A stretch of 46,376 bases of DNA from Candidatus Cryptobacteroides avicola (GTDB taxonomy: Bacteria; Bacteroidota; Bacteroidia; Bacteroidales; UBA932): positions 1 through 46,376 of the forward strand of contig JADILV010000080.1 of assembly GCA_017695115.1 (NCBI GenBank), written 5' to 3'. Under the pieces are notes generated by a model. The model was not told the origin of the DNA. It worked only from the letters and a program-made list of their open reading frames with translations, and made no database searches. Each line of letters begins with the position of its first letter. Positions within the stretch are counted from its first letter, which is position 1. Positions 7,746-15,589 of the stretch are shown in pieces. The position numbers were made by a program, and so were the translations under genes.

Positions 7746-8824
7746 TGCTCTTCCTCCTCTTTTACATCGGACTTCTTCCTGAACAGCTTCATGAAGCCGC
7801 TTTCCTTTGCAGGTTTTTCCTTCTTTTCCCTGGAGATTTTTTCTTTTCCGGACTTCGCAGGACGGCCGGCAGCCTTCTCTGCCGATGACGGTTCAGCCGG
7901 CTGCACTACCGGGGTGTCCGAGAGTCTGCGTTCCTCGGCGGCTGCGGCTTTTTCTGCAGCGAGCTTTTCCCGGTCCAGAGCCCTCTGCTGCTGCAACGAA
8001 TCCCTCTGCATGGCCTTCCGGTCACGACGGTCCATCTTTTCGCGGAGTTTTTCCTGATCGACACGCTTGTACTTGTCGTCGATGGATCTCTTGCGGAAGA
8101 CAAATGCAACCTTAAGTTCTGAAATTACAGGGAACGGGACGATGTGCAGCCCTTTGCTGCTTTCCGGAAGGACAGTATAATAATCCCCGTCAGGATTGTG
8201 GGCGAAAGCGTCATACTTTGTCAGTGCAAGGCCGACAGACATGCCCAGGTCCAGATCGACAGCACCTTTTTCATACTGGTACAGAGGAATGCCATATCCG
8301 AATGTCACTCCTATACCGTAAAGCTGGCCCTGACGGCCTTCTTTACCAAGCTTTACCGAATATCCCCCCCCCGACAGGTAACCACCTATGTAACAGGCTC
8401 TCCAGTCTTTAGGATTCTTCCTGTCCGAGGTGAAGATGTTTTCCCTGAGCCATTGTCCGAAACCGACTTTGGAGGTATCGTCCGGGGAACGGAGCGTTTT
8501 CTGTGTGTGACGCCAATAGTACCGGAATTCAGGACGGAACTCCGTCAGATTGAATACCATCGGGGTTGCGTAATTGTGTGATGTGTTCCAGTTGTATTTG
8601 GCAGTTGCGCCTATGGTCATCCTGTTATAGACCGACTTGGAAAGGTCATATTCGACTCCGAAATTCGGAATCGTCAACAACCATTCCAGAGCATTTGTCT
8701 TATATGCCCATCGTTCTTTCCCCGCATATTCCGTATCCGGTACTTTTTCCTGGGCGGCAATACTGCCTGGAAAGAAGATAAATAGTACAATAAAAGCAAC
8801 AAATATGATGACTTTACGCACCAT
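7742..8824 (-). CDS. DUF3575 outer-membrane protein with charged C-terminal tail
   Basis: 360 residues from the ATG at 8824; an upstream GTG at 8851 stays in frame but would spoil the signal peptide. The signal MVRKVIIFVAFIVLFIFFPGSIAA is followed by RWAYKTNALEWLLTIPNFGVEYDL, the DUF3575 signature, and aromatic beta-barrel-like strands to about residue 245. The last ~115 residues are unlike a barrel: highly charged, predicted helical or coiled (EKLREKMDRRDRKAMQRDSL, EKLAAEKAAAAEERR), ending in a Lys/Glu run. This tail may lie in the periplasm or bind peptidoglycan or partner proteins; that is inference. It is the first gene of the fimbrial operon and overlaps the next gene by 4 nt. Confidence 0.82.
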   Translation of the reverse strand: MVRKVIIFVAFIVLFIFFPGSIAAQEKVPDTEYAGKERWAYKTNALEWLLTIPNFGVEYDLSKSVYNRMTIGATAKYNWNTSHNYATPMVFNLTEFRPEFRYYWRHTQKTLRSPDDTSKVGFGQWLRENIFTSDRKNPKDWRACYIGGYLSGGGYSVKLGKEGRQGQLYGIGVTFGYGIPLYQYEKGAVDLDLGMSVGLALTKYDAFAHNPDGDYYTVLPESSKGLHIVPFPVISELKVAFVFRKRSIDDKYKRVDQEKLREKMDRRDRKAMQRDSLQQQRALDREKLAAEKAAAAEERRLSDTPVVQPAEPSSAEKAAGRPAKSGKEKISREKKEKPAKESGFMKLFRKKSDVKEEEEQ

Positions 8825-8827
8825 ACT

Positions 8828-8902
8828 ATACACACACCTTATTTCACACACGGGAGATACTGTCTCCCAACCGGGTTAGTTATCCAATAATACACACACC
8901 TT
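8828..8902. repeat. Two copies of a 13-nt motif in the fimbrial leader
   Basis: The motif atacacacacctt occurs at 8828-8840 and again at 8890-8902, 62 nt apart. The first copy is just upstream of the ATG, at ribosome-binding distance. The second borders the 8898 inverted repeat. A small perfect palindrome (gggaga/tctccc, 8852-8868) lies between them. Confidence 0.6.
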
Positions 8903-8932
8903 GCAATACCTCTGATTTTGGCATTACAAGGT
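8898..8932. promoter_or_regulatory. Imperfect inverted repeat upstream of fimbrial operon
   Basis: Arms accttgcaatacc (8898-8910) and ggcattacaaggt (8920-8932) pair at 11 of 13 positions around a 9-nt spacer. It lies 75-110 nt upstream of the first ATG. On the minus strand the distal arm overlaps TACCTTGT, a poor match to the -7 element TAnnTTTG. It may be an operator overlapping the promoter, or a 5' UTR hairpin. Confidence 0.5.
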
Positions 8933-9040
8933 ACTAAATTAAGAATAATTTTTAAGAATACGACTTTTTTGTAATAATTTTTAATGGTCATCCGCAAAAA
9001 CGCCCCTGACTGTCACCTGAACAGGTCCGGAATGACAACG

Positions 9041-9979
9041 TCAGCGGCATTCCAGGTCATGGCAGGCCGATGCGGCTGTTTCCATTTCAAGCGTGGTATG
9101 TCTGATGCCTTTGGCGGACAGTTCCCGTTTCAGGTTTTCCTTGACATTTTCCATGCTGCCCAGATCGGAAATGACAACATGCGCAGTAAGGGCGGTCTCG
9201 GTAGTGCTTATCGCCCAGATATGCAGATGGTGGACGCTTTCCACACCTGGAGTCCCGGACATGACGGACATGATTTCGTCAGGGTCAATGCTTTCCGGCA
9301 CTGCATCTATGGACATTCTGAGACTTTCGGCGAGAAGCCTGTATGTGGAAACGAGTATTATGACCGCGACAAGCAGCCCTATTACCGGGTCGATGACCGT
9401 AAATCCGGTCAGGGAAATGATTATCCCGGATACCACAACCCCTGCCGAGACAAGAGTATCCGTAACCATGTGGAGAAAGGCGCCTTTTGTATTGATGTCA
9501 TGCTTCTGCTGTTTCATAAGCATGAGGGCCGTTATCCCGTTCACCAGGATTCCGGCCGCCGCAGTCCAGGTGATGGCCGTTCCGTCTACGGACACAGGTT
9601 CATTGAACTTCCTGATACTTTCTACTATTATCGCCCCTACTGCAACCAGAAGTATGATTGAGTTGAGCAGAGAAATAAGGACGGACGACTTGCGGTAGCC
9701 GTATGTGAATTTTCTGGTCGTACGGGAAAGGGACAGTCTGAAAGCCAGCATTGCCAGCAGCAGGCTGAACACATCGCCGAGATTGTGTCCGGCGTCCGAA
9801 AGCAGCCCGACAGAGTCAGACCAGAGCCCGACACCGGCCTCTATGGCCACAAAAAGGACGTTAAGGACTATAGCCGTTATGTAAACCCCGTTAAGTGAAG
9901 TTATTTCATGCGCGTGGTGATGGTGGTGCCGCCTCTGATCCGGATGGCGCTGTAATTCTGGAGTATCTTCCGTGCCCAT
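9041..9979 (-). CDS. CDF-family cation efflux transporter (Zn2+/Co2+/Cd2+ type)
   Basis: 312 residues. It exports divalent metal from the cytoplasm in exchange for protons (family knowledge). The N-terminus is His-rich (RRHHHHHAHE, residues 16-25), typical of zinc-handling CDFs. Six membrane segments span about 30-205. The transport site is HxxxD twice: His65/Asp69 in SDAGHNLGD and His170/Asp174 in HMVTDTLVSAG. The cytoplasmic C-terminal domain includes VHHLHIWAIS and ALTAHVVI. Length and layout fit the CzcD/ZitB subgroup. It stands alone with its own -7-like element upstream, and is not co-transcribed with the convergently placed fimbrial promoter region. Exact metal preference cannot be read from the sequence. 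Confidence 0.93.
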   Translation of the reverse strand: MGTEDTPELQRHPDQRRHHHHHAHEITSLNGVYITAIVLNVLFVAIEAGVGLWSDSVGLLSDAGHNLGDVFSLLLAMLAFRLSLSRTTRKFTYGYRKSSVLISLLNSIILLVAVGAIIVESIRKFNEPVSVDGTAITWTAAAGILVNGITALMLMKQQKHDINTKGAFLHMVTDTLVSAGVVVSGIIISLTGFTVIDPVIGLLVAVIILVSTYRLLAESLRMSIDAVPESIDPDEIMSVMSGTPGVESVHHLHIWAISTTETALTAHVVISDLGSMENVKENLKRELSAKGIRHTTLEMETAASACHDLECR

Positions 9980-10007
9980 AATCTTTCTGTTGATTCGGTT
10001 TCTGCCG

Positions 10008-10015
10008 CAAAAGTA
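10008..10015 (-). promoter_or_regulatory. Possible -7 promoter element for CDF gene
   Basis: The complement reads TACTTTTG, matching the Bacteroidetes -7 element TAnnTTTG, 29 nt before the CDF start codon. No TTTG is found 19-21 nt further up, so this is weak. A short perfect palindrome (caacc t ggttg, 10030-10040) lies where the -33 region should be and could bind a regulator. Confidence 0.35.
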
Positions 10016-10087
10016 GGTGCCGGCAGTTACAACCTGGTTGCAATGTCGGGAAAGTCACAGTCTGGCAGATCCCTGCCCCGCTTCCGT

Positions 10088-11314
10088 TCACACCCCAAGT
10101 CCTGACCAGAAGCAGTCGGCGGAGAGGCGGAGAGCGGAAAGGGCTGACAACAGGCGGGGGCGAATTTCATGGGAAGAGAAACGGAAAAAGCTGGAGGACG
10201 GAGACAGCCCCAGAGACTCAAGCAACCGTGATTTGCGGCTGTCGGAAGCGGCATCGGGGCACCAGAAATCTTTGCCGAAAAGCATGGAAAAGACCATAAG
10301 ATGAAATGAAGTGCCTACCGTGCAGGATGCGCCGTCAAGCAGGGAGATGAATTCTGCAGGGCCTGCAGGGATACAGATTTCAGTTGCCGGTCTCTGTTTC
10401 GGGGTGCGGTGCACAATAGAACCGCCCGGTGCCGACGAGCCGTCTGTAATCCGCACAACGGGCATCCGGTCCCGGTCCGGCAGGATGGAGGATGCGCCGT
10501 CTCCCATCATGCCTGAAGATACGGCATCGGCAAGCATTTCGGCCTGGCTGTTCCGACGGCCAGGAGCGTAATACAATATGTAGCGGTGCGGGATTCTGTA
10601 TCCGTCATTGTGGGGCGGAGTGCCGGAAGCAGGGAGCATCTCCCTGTAAAAACCGGCATCATGCAGCAGGACCGGATCAGGTAAGACAGGACAGGAAAGA
10701 GATCCGGCCCCGCCGGCCTTCAGTAAAGCGGCGGTTTCCTGTTCCCTCACTGACACGGCATCGTACCGTGACACGTACTTTGCAAGACGCCCGGCATCCA
10801 AGTCCATGGCATGAGGTCCGGCTGATGGCGCATAAGCCACTCTGAGCGGACGGGAGAGACTGCCTGACCTTTCCGGTCCGCCAGCTTCATTCTCCAGGAA
10901 ATCAAGCAGATAAGCGAAAGAAAAATCAATCGCAGAGGGATTCCAGATCTGGTCGCTGCCGCTGACTATCATATCGTATGAAGACCAGTCATGCCTTTTC
11001 AGCCCGGCTTCCGAGCGGAAACATACTGGGGTCAGGTTCATATATCCGGACATGAATTTCCGGAAAGCAGATCTCTTGCGCGACATGAAACGGATTTCCG
11101 GCCAGCCGAAGAACAGTCTGCGGAGCGACTGCTTGGTATTGTATACGGAATTGAAACACACAGGCGCAGGATAAAGACGCCTCTGGGCAAGGCTCCGGAA
11201 ATCGATGATGCTCACATCATGACCCCGTGCCGACAGATATTCCTGCAGGGCGTATGCCTGCAAGGCCGACCCGTAGTTCAATGCCGCATGGAATGTAATT
11301 ACCCCTATTTTCAT
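10088..11314 (-). CDS. Polysaccharide pyruvyl transferase family protein
   Basis: 408 residues. Family members transfer pyruvate from phosphoenolpyruvate to sugars of surface polysaccharide as ketals. Family marks: MKIGVITFHAALNYGSALQAYALQEYL at the N-terminus (residues 1-27, the NYGSALQ motif), VSGSDQIWNP, AYAPSAG, a central SVREQET, LPDPVLL and the C-terminal TVGTSFHLMVFSMLFGKDF. This is the GT-B-like PS_pyruv_trans fold. Its start overlaps the stop of the ferredoxin/FrhB-like gene (ATGA, 11311-11314), so the pair is probably translated together; such pairs are common in Bacteroidetes polysaccharide loci. It is the last gene of the pdxA operon. The acceptor sugar is unknown. Confidence 0.88.
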   Translation of the reverse strand: MKIGVITFHAALNYGSALQAYALQEYLSARGHDVSIIDFRSLAQRRLYPAPVCFNSVYNTKQSLRRLFFGWPEIRFMSRKRSAFRKFMSGYMNLTPVCFRSEAGLKRHDWSSYDMIVSGSDQIWNPSAIDFSFAYLLDFLENEAGGPERSGSLSRPLRVAYAPSAGPHAMDLDAGRLAKYVSRYDAVSVREQETAALLKAGGAGSLSCPVLPDPVLLHDAGFYREMLPASGTPPHNDGYRIPHRYILYYAPGRRNSQAEMLADAVSSGMMGDGASSILPDRDRMPVVRITDGSSAPGGSIVHRTPKQRPATEICIPAGPAEFISLLDGASCTVGTSFHLMVFSMLFGKDFWCPDAASDSRKSRLLESLGLSPSSSFFRFSSHEIRPRLLSALSALRLSADCFWSGLGV

Positions 11315-12486
11315 ATCCTTGTCTTTATGCCTGTCTGCGATGCAAGCCGTTTCCTGATGATCCAGTCCATGACCAGCAGATAATAGACTTTCAGTCCGAA
11401 CACAGGGAAAAGTTTCCTGAATATCTTAATCCTCATACTTTTATGCCGCGGAGAGCGGAGCTGTTCATTACCGGAGACAGCTTCGGCAACAGGACGGCCG
11501 AATATTTCCATATTGTCTTTAAGGGCGGAGACCAGGTTTTCTCCGGCCGGCGAAACAGGAAGAATGAGTGACACCCCGTACGGATGCTCCGGAACGTCTT
11601 TCCCGAGCCCCCAGAAATCGCCGACGGTCATGTCTGAAATACGCCTGTCCCCGGCAAAAAGGCACCTGTAGCAGCTTTCGCGATATGTGAAGGCGTCCAT
11701 GAAAAGGTTGTAATAAAGATCTTCGGTCCTCCGGCCTGAAAGCGGCCGGTGTGAATATGAGACTTCCGGACCTCCGATTTTCATACAGAAGCCGTCTTCG
11801 CCCCGGAACGACAGCGAGAGGACATTTTCCGGAGGTATATGCAGGTTGTCTTTAACATATCCTGTCAGAAACGACAAGGACGGTACGCCATGGCAGACGA
11901 TATCCACAAGCAGAAGGTTCTCCGGACGTTTTCCGAACATGCAGCGTACTGCAGCCGCCTGGCAAGGAGTCCCGATGAACAATACAAGCCTGCCGCTACG
12001 GACATCTTCTTTGAGCGAAGGAAGTATTTCCGCTATGCTGCTCTGGACGTATTTGGATCCTTTGAGCTTCTGCAACCCGGCCTCGTTCTCCACCCTTATA
12101 TGACGAACGGCGAACGGCCTGCCTTCAGAAGGGTCTCCGGGGCAGAAAGCGCTGCCGTACACGACCCCGCCGCGGGATATGACATGCCGGCCGAGGACGG
12201 AAGCGGCACCTCCCGATGTGCTTGTCATGTATTCGGACTCGTCCTTTGCCCAGGCGGCATACGCAGAGACAGGTGAAGAAAAGGCACGTGATGTCCTTCC
12301 GCCCGGCCTGCAGGAATTTGCGGGACAAGCACCGGTACACGCCCCGCAGTCAATACAGGATGCAGGGTCTATGACAGGATACAGATGTCCCAGGCCGCCC
12401 TCTTTCATTGAAATGCACGACTTGGGACACACTGCAGTACACAGTGCGCAGCCTGTACAGTCATTGTAATCACATATTCTGTCCAT
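11311..12486 (-). CDS. Ferredoxin-domain protein with FrhB-like C-terminus (polysaccharide-associated)
   Basis: 391 residues from the ATG at 12486; a longer open frame to 12618 is rejected because it would overlap the flippase gene by about 150 nt and the Cys motif starts right after this Met. Two 4Fe-4S clusters are visible: Cys10, 13, 16, 20 (CTGCALCTAVC) and Cys44, 47, 50, 54 (CIDCGACTGAC). The remainder matches the coenzyme F420 hydrogenase/dehydrogenase beta-subunit fold (GTPCQAAAVRCMFG, VDIVCHGVPS, CYRCLFAGDRRISDMTVGDFWG). In bacteria lacking F420, relatives sit in exopolysaccharide clusters beside pyruvyltransferases; their reaction is not established, though a redox role with flavin is plausible. 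It overlaps the flippase by 17 nt and the pyruvyltransferase by 4 nt. Confidence 0.85.
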   Translation of the reverse strand: MDRICDYNDCTGCALCTAVCPKSCISMKEGGLGHLYPVIDPASCIDCGACTGACPANSCRPGGRTSRAFSSPVSAYAAWAKDESEYMTSTSGGAASVLGRHVISRGGVVYGSAFCPGDPSEGRPFAVRHIRVENEAGLQKLKGSKYVQSSIAEILPSLKEDVRSGRLVLFIGTPCQAAAVRCMFGKRPENLLLVDIVCHGVPSLSFLTGYVKDNLHIPPENVLSLSFRGEDGFCMKIGGPEVSYSHRPLSGRRTEDLYYNLFMDAFTYRESCYRCLFAGDRRISDMTVGDFWGLGKDVPEHPYGVSLILPVSPAGENLVSALKDNMEIFGRPVAEAVSGNEQLRSPRHKSMRIKIFRKLFPVFGLKVYYLLVMDWIIRKRLASQTGIKTRI

Positions 12487-14062
12487 GTCCTGCTGTATTT
12501 TCCCGTTTAACGCCGCGCCGGAATGCCTTGCGCAGCCAGTCTTTGAGCATCTTTTTTGTCGCGGTCCGTTCCGCCCTGTCGAGAACGGCCGCCCAGGCGG
12601 CAAGAGCCGTGCAGACAACAGACACCGTGCATATTACCAGAAATGACAGGAGACTGTCTTCCGGGAATACCTCGATTCTGAGGAACAATGGCAACGGGAC
12701 CGCCGCAACAAGCATCACCGCAATCCTGAATATCACGTTCCGGAGATACCTTCTCGCTGAAAACCCTATCTGGGCCCGTGCGAAAAAGAAACGGACCGTG
12801 CCTGCAATTACCGAAAAGAGAATCGTCACGTAATATACTGATTCCGGCGGGCAGCCGGCTTTCAGAAACAGATATGCGGCCGGAAGTCCTGCCATGATGA
12901 TCAGACTGACGGCTATCTGATAGTTGCGTATCTTTCCTGTCGCCGAAAGCGATGTCATAAGCGGACTGCCGAAAAGTGTGCAGACCAGCGCATCGGCCAT
13001 GATAAGCAGGACAAAGGAGGAAGTATGCTCCGGCACTTCCTTTAACCATACGTCAAGGACCAGATTGATGTTCAGCAGCAGCGGAAAGGCTATGAAGAAC
13101 AGGAGCACGAAAGAAAACTTCAGCCCCCGCAGCACAAGTTTTTCCATTTCCGGGACGTTTCCCTGTGCATAGTTCTTGGTAATCTGCGGATTGAAGGCGT
13201 ACAGAAAATTGTAGACGAACCCGTTCACGGAATTGGATACCTGCAATGCCACTCCCCTGGCAGCATTGACCACGGTGCCGAAGAACAGATTGAGCAGCAG
13301 ATTCACCCCCTGGTCTTTCATGACCCATGCAAGGCTTCCGAAGATGTTCCATCCCGCAAATCCCGTCATTTCCCTGTAAAGCCCCCTGTCACCCACGCGG
13401 CCGCTTCTGCACTCCCGGTAGTTCCTTCTGCACCACACCTGATAGAAAGTCCTGATACCCAGCTGCAAGGCAAACATCAGGACACCGTACAGAATGAGCT
13501 TGTCATAAGGCAGGATATAGAGCAGGTAGACAAGCAGGAGCTTCGCTACCGCCTCGGCCACACTCACATAAGCGAATATGTCCATCTTTTCATGGGCCAC
13601 GATTGCAGCGTTGAAGGGAACCTGTATCATATTCACGAAGAAGGTAAGGACCGAGAACTGGTATACCCAACGTGCTGCATTCATCCTGTCCGGATCTATC
13701 ACAAGCTTCTCGTTCAGCAGCCACAGCCCGACGGTTTCGGCCAGCACGATTACCAGGACACCTATGGCGATATGGATATGCATTGCCGCTGAAAAGACCT
13801 TCCTTATTCTCACAGGGTCGCCACGGCCAAGTTCGTATGTAAGGTAGCGCTGTGTGGAGGATGCCATGCTGTTGTTCAGGAAGGCGAACATCGTTATCAC
13901 CCCGCCGACTATGTTGTAGATGCCGTAGTCTTCTACTCCCAGAATATCAAGTATGACACGTGAAGTGTACAGGGTAACCAACAGGATGACAATCATCCTG
14001 ATATACAGGAATACGGTATTCCTGGCAACTCTTCTGTTATCTGTAGCTCCGGACTGTGGCAT
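12470..14062 (-). CDS. Polysaccharide/oligosaccharide flippase (Wzx/MATE-like)
   Basis: 530 residues with about 14 predicted membrane segments. The N-terminus NTVFLYIRMIVILLVTLYTSRVILDILGVEDYGIYNIVGGV is typical of Bacteroidetes lipopolysaccharide-export flippases of the MOP superfamily. Such proteins move lipid-linked oligosaccharide units across the inner membrane. Charged loops such as YELGRGDPVRIRK and a basic C-terminal tail (KKMLKDWLRKAFRRGVKRE) are visible. It lies between the glycosyltransferase (15 nt upstream) and the ferredoxin/FrhB-like gene (17-nt overlap), so all three probably work on the same glycan. The substrate cannot be inferred. Confidence 0.9.
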   Translation of the reverse strand: MPQSGATDNRRVARNTVFLYIRMIVILLVTLYTSRVILDILGVEDYGIYNIVGGVITMFAFLNNSMASSTQRYLTYELGRGDPVRIRKVFSAAMHIHIAIGVLVIVLAETVGLWLLNEKLVIDPDRMNAARWVYQFSVLTFFVNMIQVPFNAAIVAHEKMDIFAYVSVAEAVAKLLLVYLLYILPYDKLILYGVLMFALQLGIRTFYQVWCRRNYRECRSGRVGDRGLYREMTGFAGWNIFGSLAWVMKDQGVNLLLNLFFGTVVNAARGVALQVSNSVNGFVYNFLYAFNPQITKNYAQGNVPEMEKLVLRGLKFSFVLLFFIAFPLLLNINLVLDVWLKEVPEHTSSFVLLIMADALVCTLFGSPLMTSLSATGKIRNYQIAVSLIIMAGLPAAYLFLKAGCPPESVYYVTILFSVIAGTVRFFFARAQIGFSARRYLRNVIFRIAVMLVAAVPLPLFLRIEVFPEDSLLSFLVICTVSVVCTALAAWAAVLDRAERTATKKMLKDWLRKAFRRGVKRENTAGHGQNM

Positions 14063-14077
14063 GGCTTCCGTACGGTT

Positions 14078-15094
14078 TTAACGTCCTTTGAGCGATTTTC
14101 CCCTGCGTTTCAGCATCATATAAAGTATCCGTTCCGGTAAAATCCTAACGGTCAAGTGGTTGAATGGCCCGGAATGAAAATCTTCCGCCACTTTCTTCAA
14201 CATCCTGATCCTGTCTGTACATTCTGCAAAGGGATGAGCTGCGGCATATCTGCCCACGGCGATTTTGTACCAGTATATTATGGAGGGGAGTTCCGGATAT
14301 TTCCTTCCGCCGGAAGCCCCCTGCCCCGCCAGCCTGTATATGCAGCCCAGCACTTTCATGAATGCATCTGTCTCGAACCCGTATTTCGTATAGAATCCTG
14401 CCGGAAAGAAATAACTGTATCCGTAACACGGGACATATACGACATGCCGGACGACTTCAAGATAGGACAATACGAAGATCTCGTCCTCGAAAATCCTGCA
14501 CTCCTCATCGAAACGCAGCCGGGCATTCTCTATCTCAGCGCGAACGAACAGTTTGTTCCATATAAAGCTGAGCAGCCTGGCATTCAGCGTCTTCTCAAGG
14601 ATTTCGGTCATGTCGGACATCACCACCGGCCTGTCCGTCGGCATGCCGATGTTTTCCTCAGTCAGGCCTTTTTCAGGAACCGCATAATGTATATGGTATC
14701 CGCACATGACCATTCCGCTCTCCCCCGCTTCTTTTCTCATGGACATGAGCCAGTCCTTTCCAGCGCAGTCATCACTGTCACAAAACGCAATGTATTTTCC
14801 ACGTGCGCTGTCAAGTCCCAGATTGCGGGCCGATGACGCTCCCCCGTTCGGTTTTGAAAAGATCTTCACACGGGGGTCCCTGTCTGCAAAGCTCCTGCAT
14901 ATCTCCAGCGAGGCATCCGTGCTTCCGTCATCCACAAGCAATATTTCAAAATCGGGATAAGTCTGCGCCAGAAGACTCTCCACGCAGCGGGACAACGTCT
15001 TCCGGGCATTGTATACCGGTACGATGACCGATATGTCATGATGCCGGCCGTCAACGGCGGTTTCGCCGGAAATGGAAGTAACAACAGATCCCAT
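14078..15094 (-). CDS. Glycosyltransferase family 2
   Basis: 338 residues. Inverting GT-A glycosyltransferase, probably adding a sugar to a lipid-linked glycan on the cytoplasmic side. Motifs: DISVIVPVYNARKTLSRCVESLLAQTYPDFEILLVDDGSTD (nucleotide-sugar binding, residues ~20-60), NGGASSARNLGLDSARGKYIAFCDSDD (residues ~84-110, with the metal-binding DxD as CDSDD) and a conserved DEIF in ECRIFEDEIFVLSYL. The C-terminal third is helical and basic (MMLKRRGKSLKGR). It begins 3 nt after the rnhA stop and precedes the flippase by 15 nt, so it starts the surface-polysaccharide portion of the pdxA operon. Donor and acceptor are unknown. Confidence 0.92.
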   Translation of the reverse strand: MGSVVTSISGETAVDGRHHDISVIVPVYNARKTLSRCVESLLAQTYPDFEILLVDDGSTDASLEICRSFADRDPRVKIFSKPNGGASSARNLGLDSARGKYIAFCDSDDCAGKDWLMSMRKEAGESGMVMCGYHIHYAVPEKGLTEENIGMPTDRPVVMSDMTEILEKTLNARLLSFIWNKLFVRAEIENARLRFDEECRIFEDEIFVLSYLEVVRHVVYVPCYGYSYFFPAGFYTKYGFETDAFMKVLGCIYRLAGQGASGGRKYPELPSIIYWYKIAVGRYAAAHPFAECTDRIRMLKKVAEDFHSGPFNHLTVRILPERILYMMLKRRGKSLKGR

Positions 15095-15097
15095 CGT

Positions 15098-15583
15098 CTA
15101 CAAATTCATCTGCTCCAGATATCCCGTATCATCAGGAAGAGGTATCCCTTTCGCCGCACTCCCTGCTCCGGCCGCTACTGCGAGGGCATCGCAACGTTCG
15201 TTTTCCGGATGTCCGGCATGGCCTTTTATCCAGTGGAAAGATACTCTGTGGGCCCGGTACAGCGGTAGGAAACGCTGCCAGAGATCGGGATTCTTGGCCT
15301 TGGAAAAATTTTTCTGTTCCCAGTTGAAAAGCCACCCTTTGTTTATGGCATTGACGACATACGAGGAATCGCTGACTACATGCACTTCCGCATTTTTCCA
15401 CCTGATGGCCTCCAGCCCTTTGATGACCGCCAGAAGTTCCATCCTGTTGTTGGTAGTAAGGGCAAAGCCTCCGGAAAGTTCCAGTTCCCGGCCTGCGCAC
15501 TTCAGCACCACTCCATAGCCTCCAGGTCCGGGATTGCCGCTGGAAGCGCCGTCGGTATATAAAAAGATAGGCGGTTTTTCCAT
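15098..15583 (-). CDS. rnhA: Ribonuclease HI
   Basis: 161 residues. It degrades the RNA strand of RNA:DNA hybrids in the cytoplasm. The catalytic carboxylates are present: Asp11 (YTDGASSGNPGPGG), Glu49 (NNRMEL), Asp72 (SDSSYV) and Asp132 (NERCD), with the assisting His122 (KGHAGHPENE). The basic handle region around residues 80-100 (NKGWLFNWEQKNFSKAK) is present. Length is normal for bacterial type 1 enzymes. It lies 6 nt downstream of pdxA and 3 nt upstream of a glycosyltransferase, so it is within one transcript although unrelated in function. Confidence 0.96.
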   Translation of the reverse strand: MEKPPIFLYTDGASSGNPGPGGYGVVLKCAGRELELSGGFALTTNNRMELLAVIKGLEAIRWKNAEVHVVSDSSYVVNAINKGWLFNWEQKNFSKAKNPDLWQRFLPLYRAHRVSFHWIKGHAGHPENERCDALAVAAGAGSAAKGIPLPDDTGYLEQMNL

Positions 15584-15589
15584 CTGCTC

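Larger units (their letters stand above)
1..8824 (-). other. Fimbria-type operon (DUF3575, DUF5119-like, five fimbrillins, DUF3575)
   Basis: Eight same-strand genes with gaps of -4 to 133 nt and no visible internal promoter. The order outer-membrane DUF3575, DUF5119-like lipoprotein, then fimbrillins is the usual Bacteroidales fimbrial layout. A second DUF3575 gene at the left edge suggests another module or a repeated one beyond the window. Confidence 0.75.

Noticed and set aside
6804..8057. Long plus-strand open frame (417 codons) across the DUF5119-like and DUF3575 genes
   Set aside because: It lies antisense to two well-supported genes, has no signal, domain or sensible composition, and arises from codon bias on the opposite strand.
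8825..9040. Invertible promoter for the fimbrial operon
   Set aside because: The arms at 8898-8932 are short and imperfect with only 9 nt between them, too small to hold a promoter; no neighbouring invertase gene is seen.
8984..9661. 225-codon plus-strand frame antisense to the CDF transporter
   Set aside because: Full overlap with a clear transporter gene; translated sequence shows no family features and has a composition typical of shadow frames.
12487..12618. Longer start of the ferredoxin/FrhB-like protein
   Set aside because: It would overlap the flippase gene by about 150 nt, and the conserved Cys region begins right after the Met at 12486.
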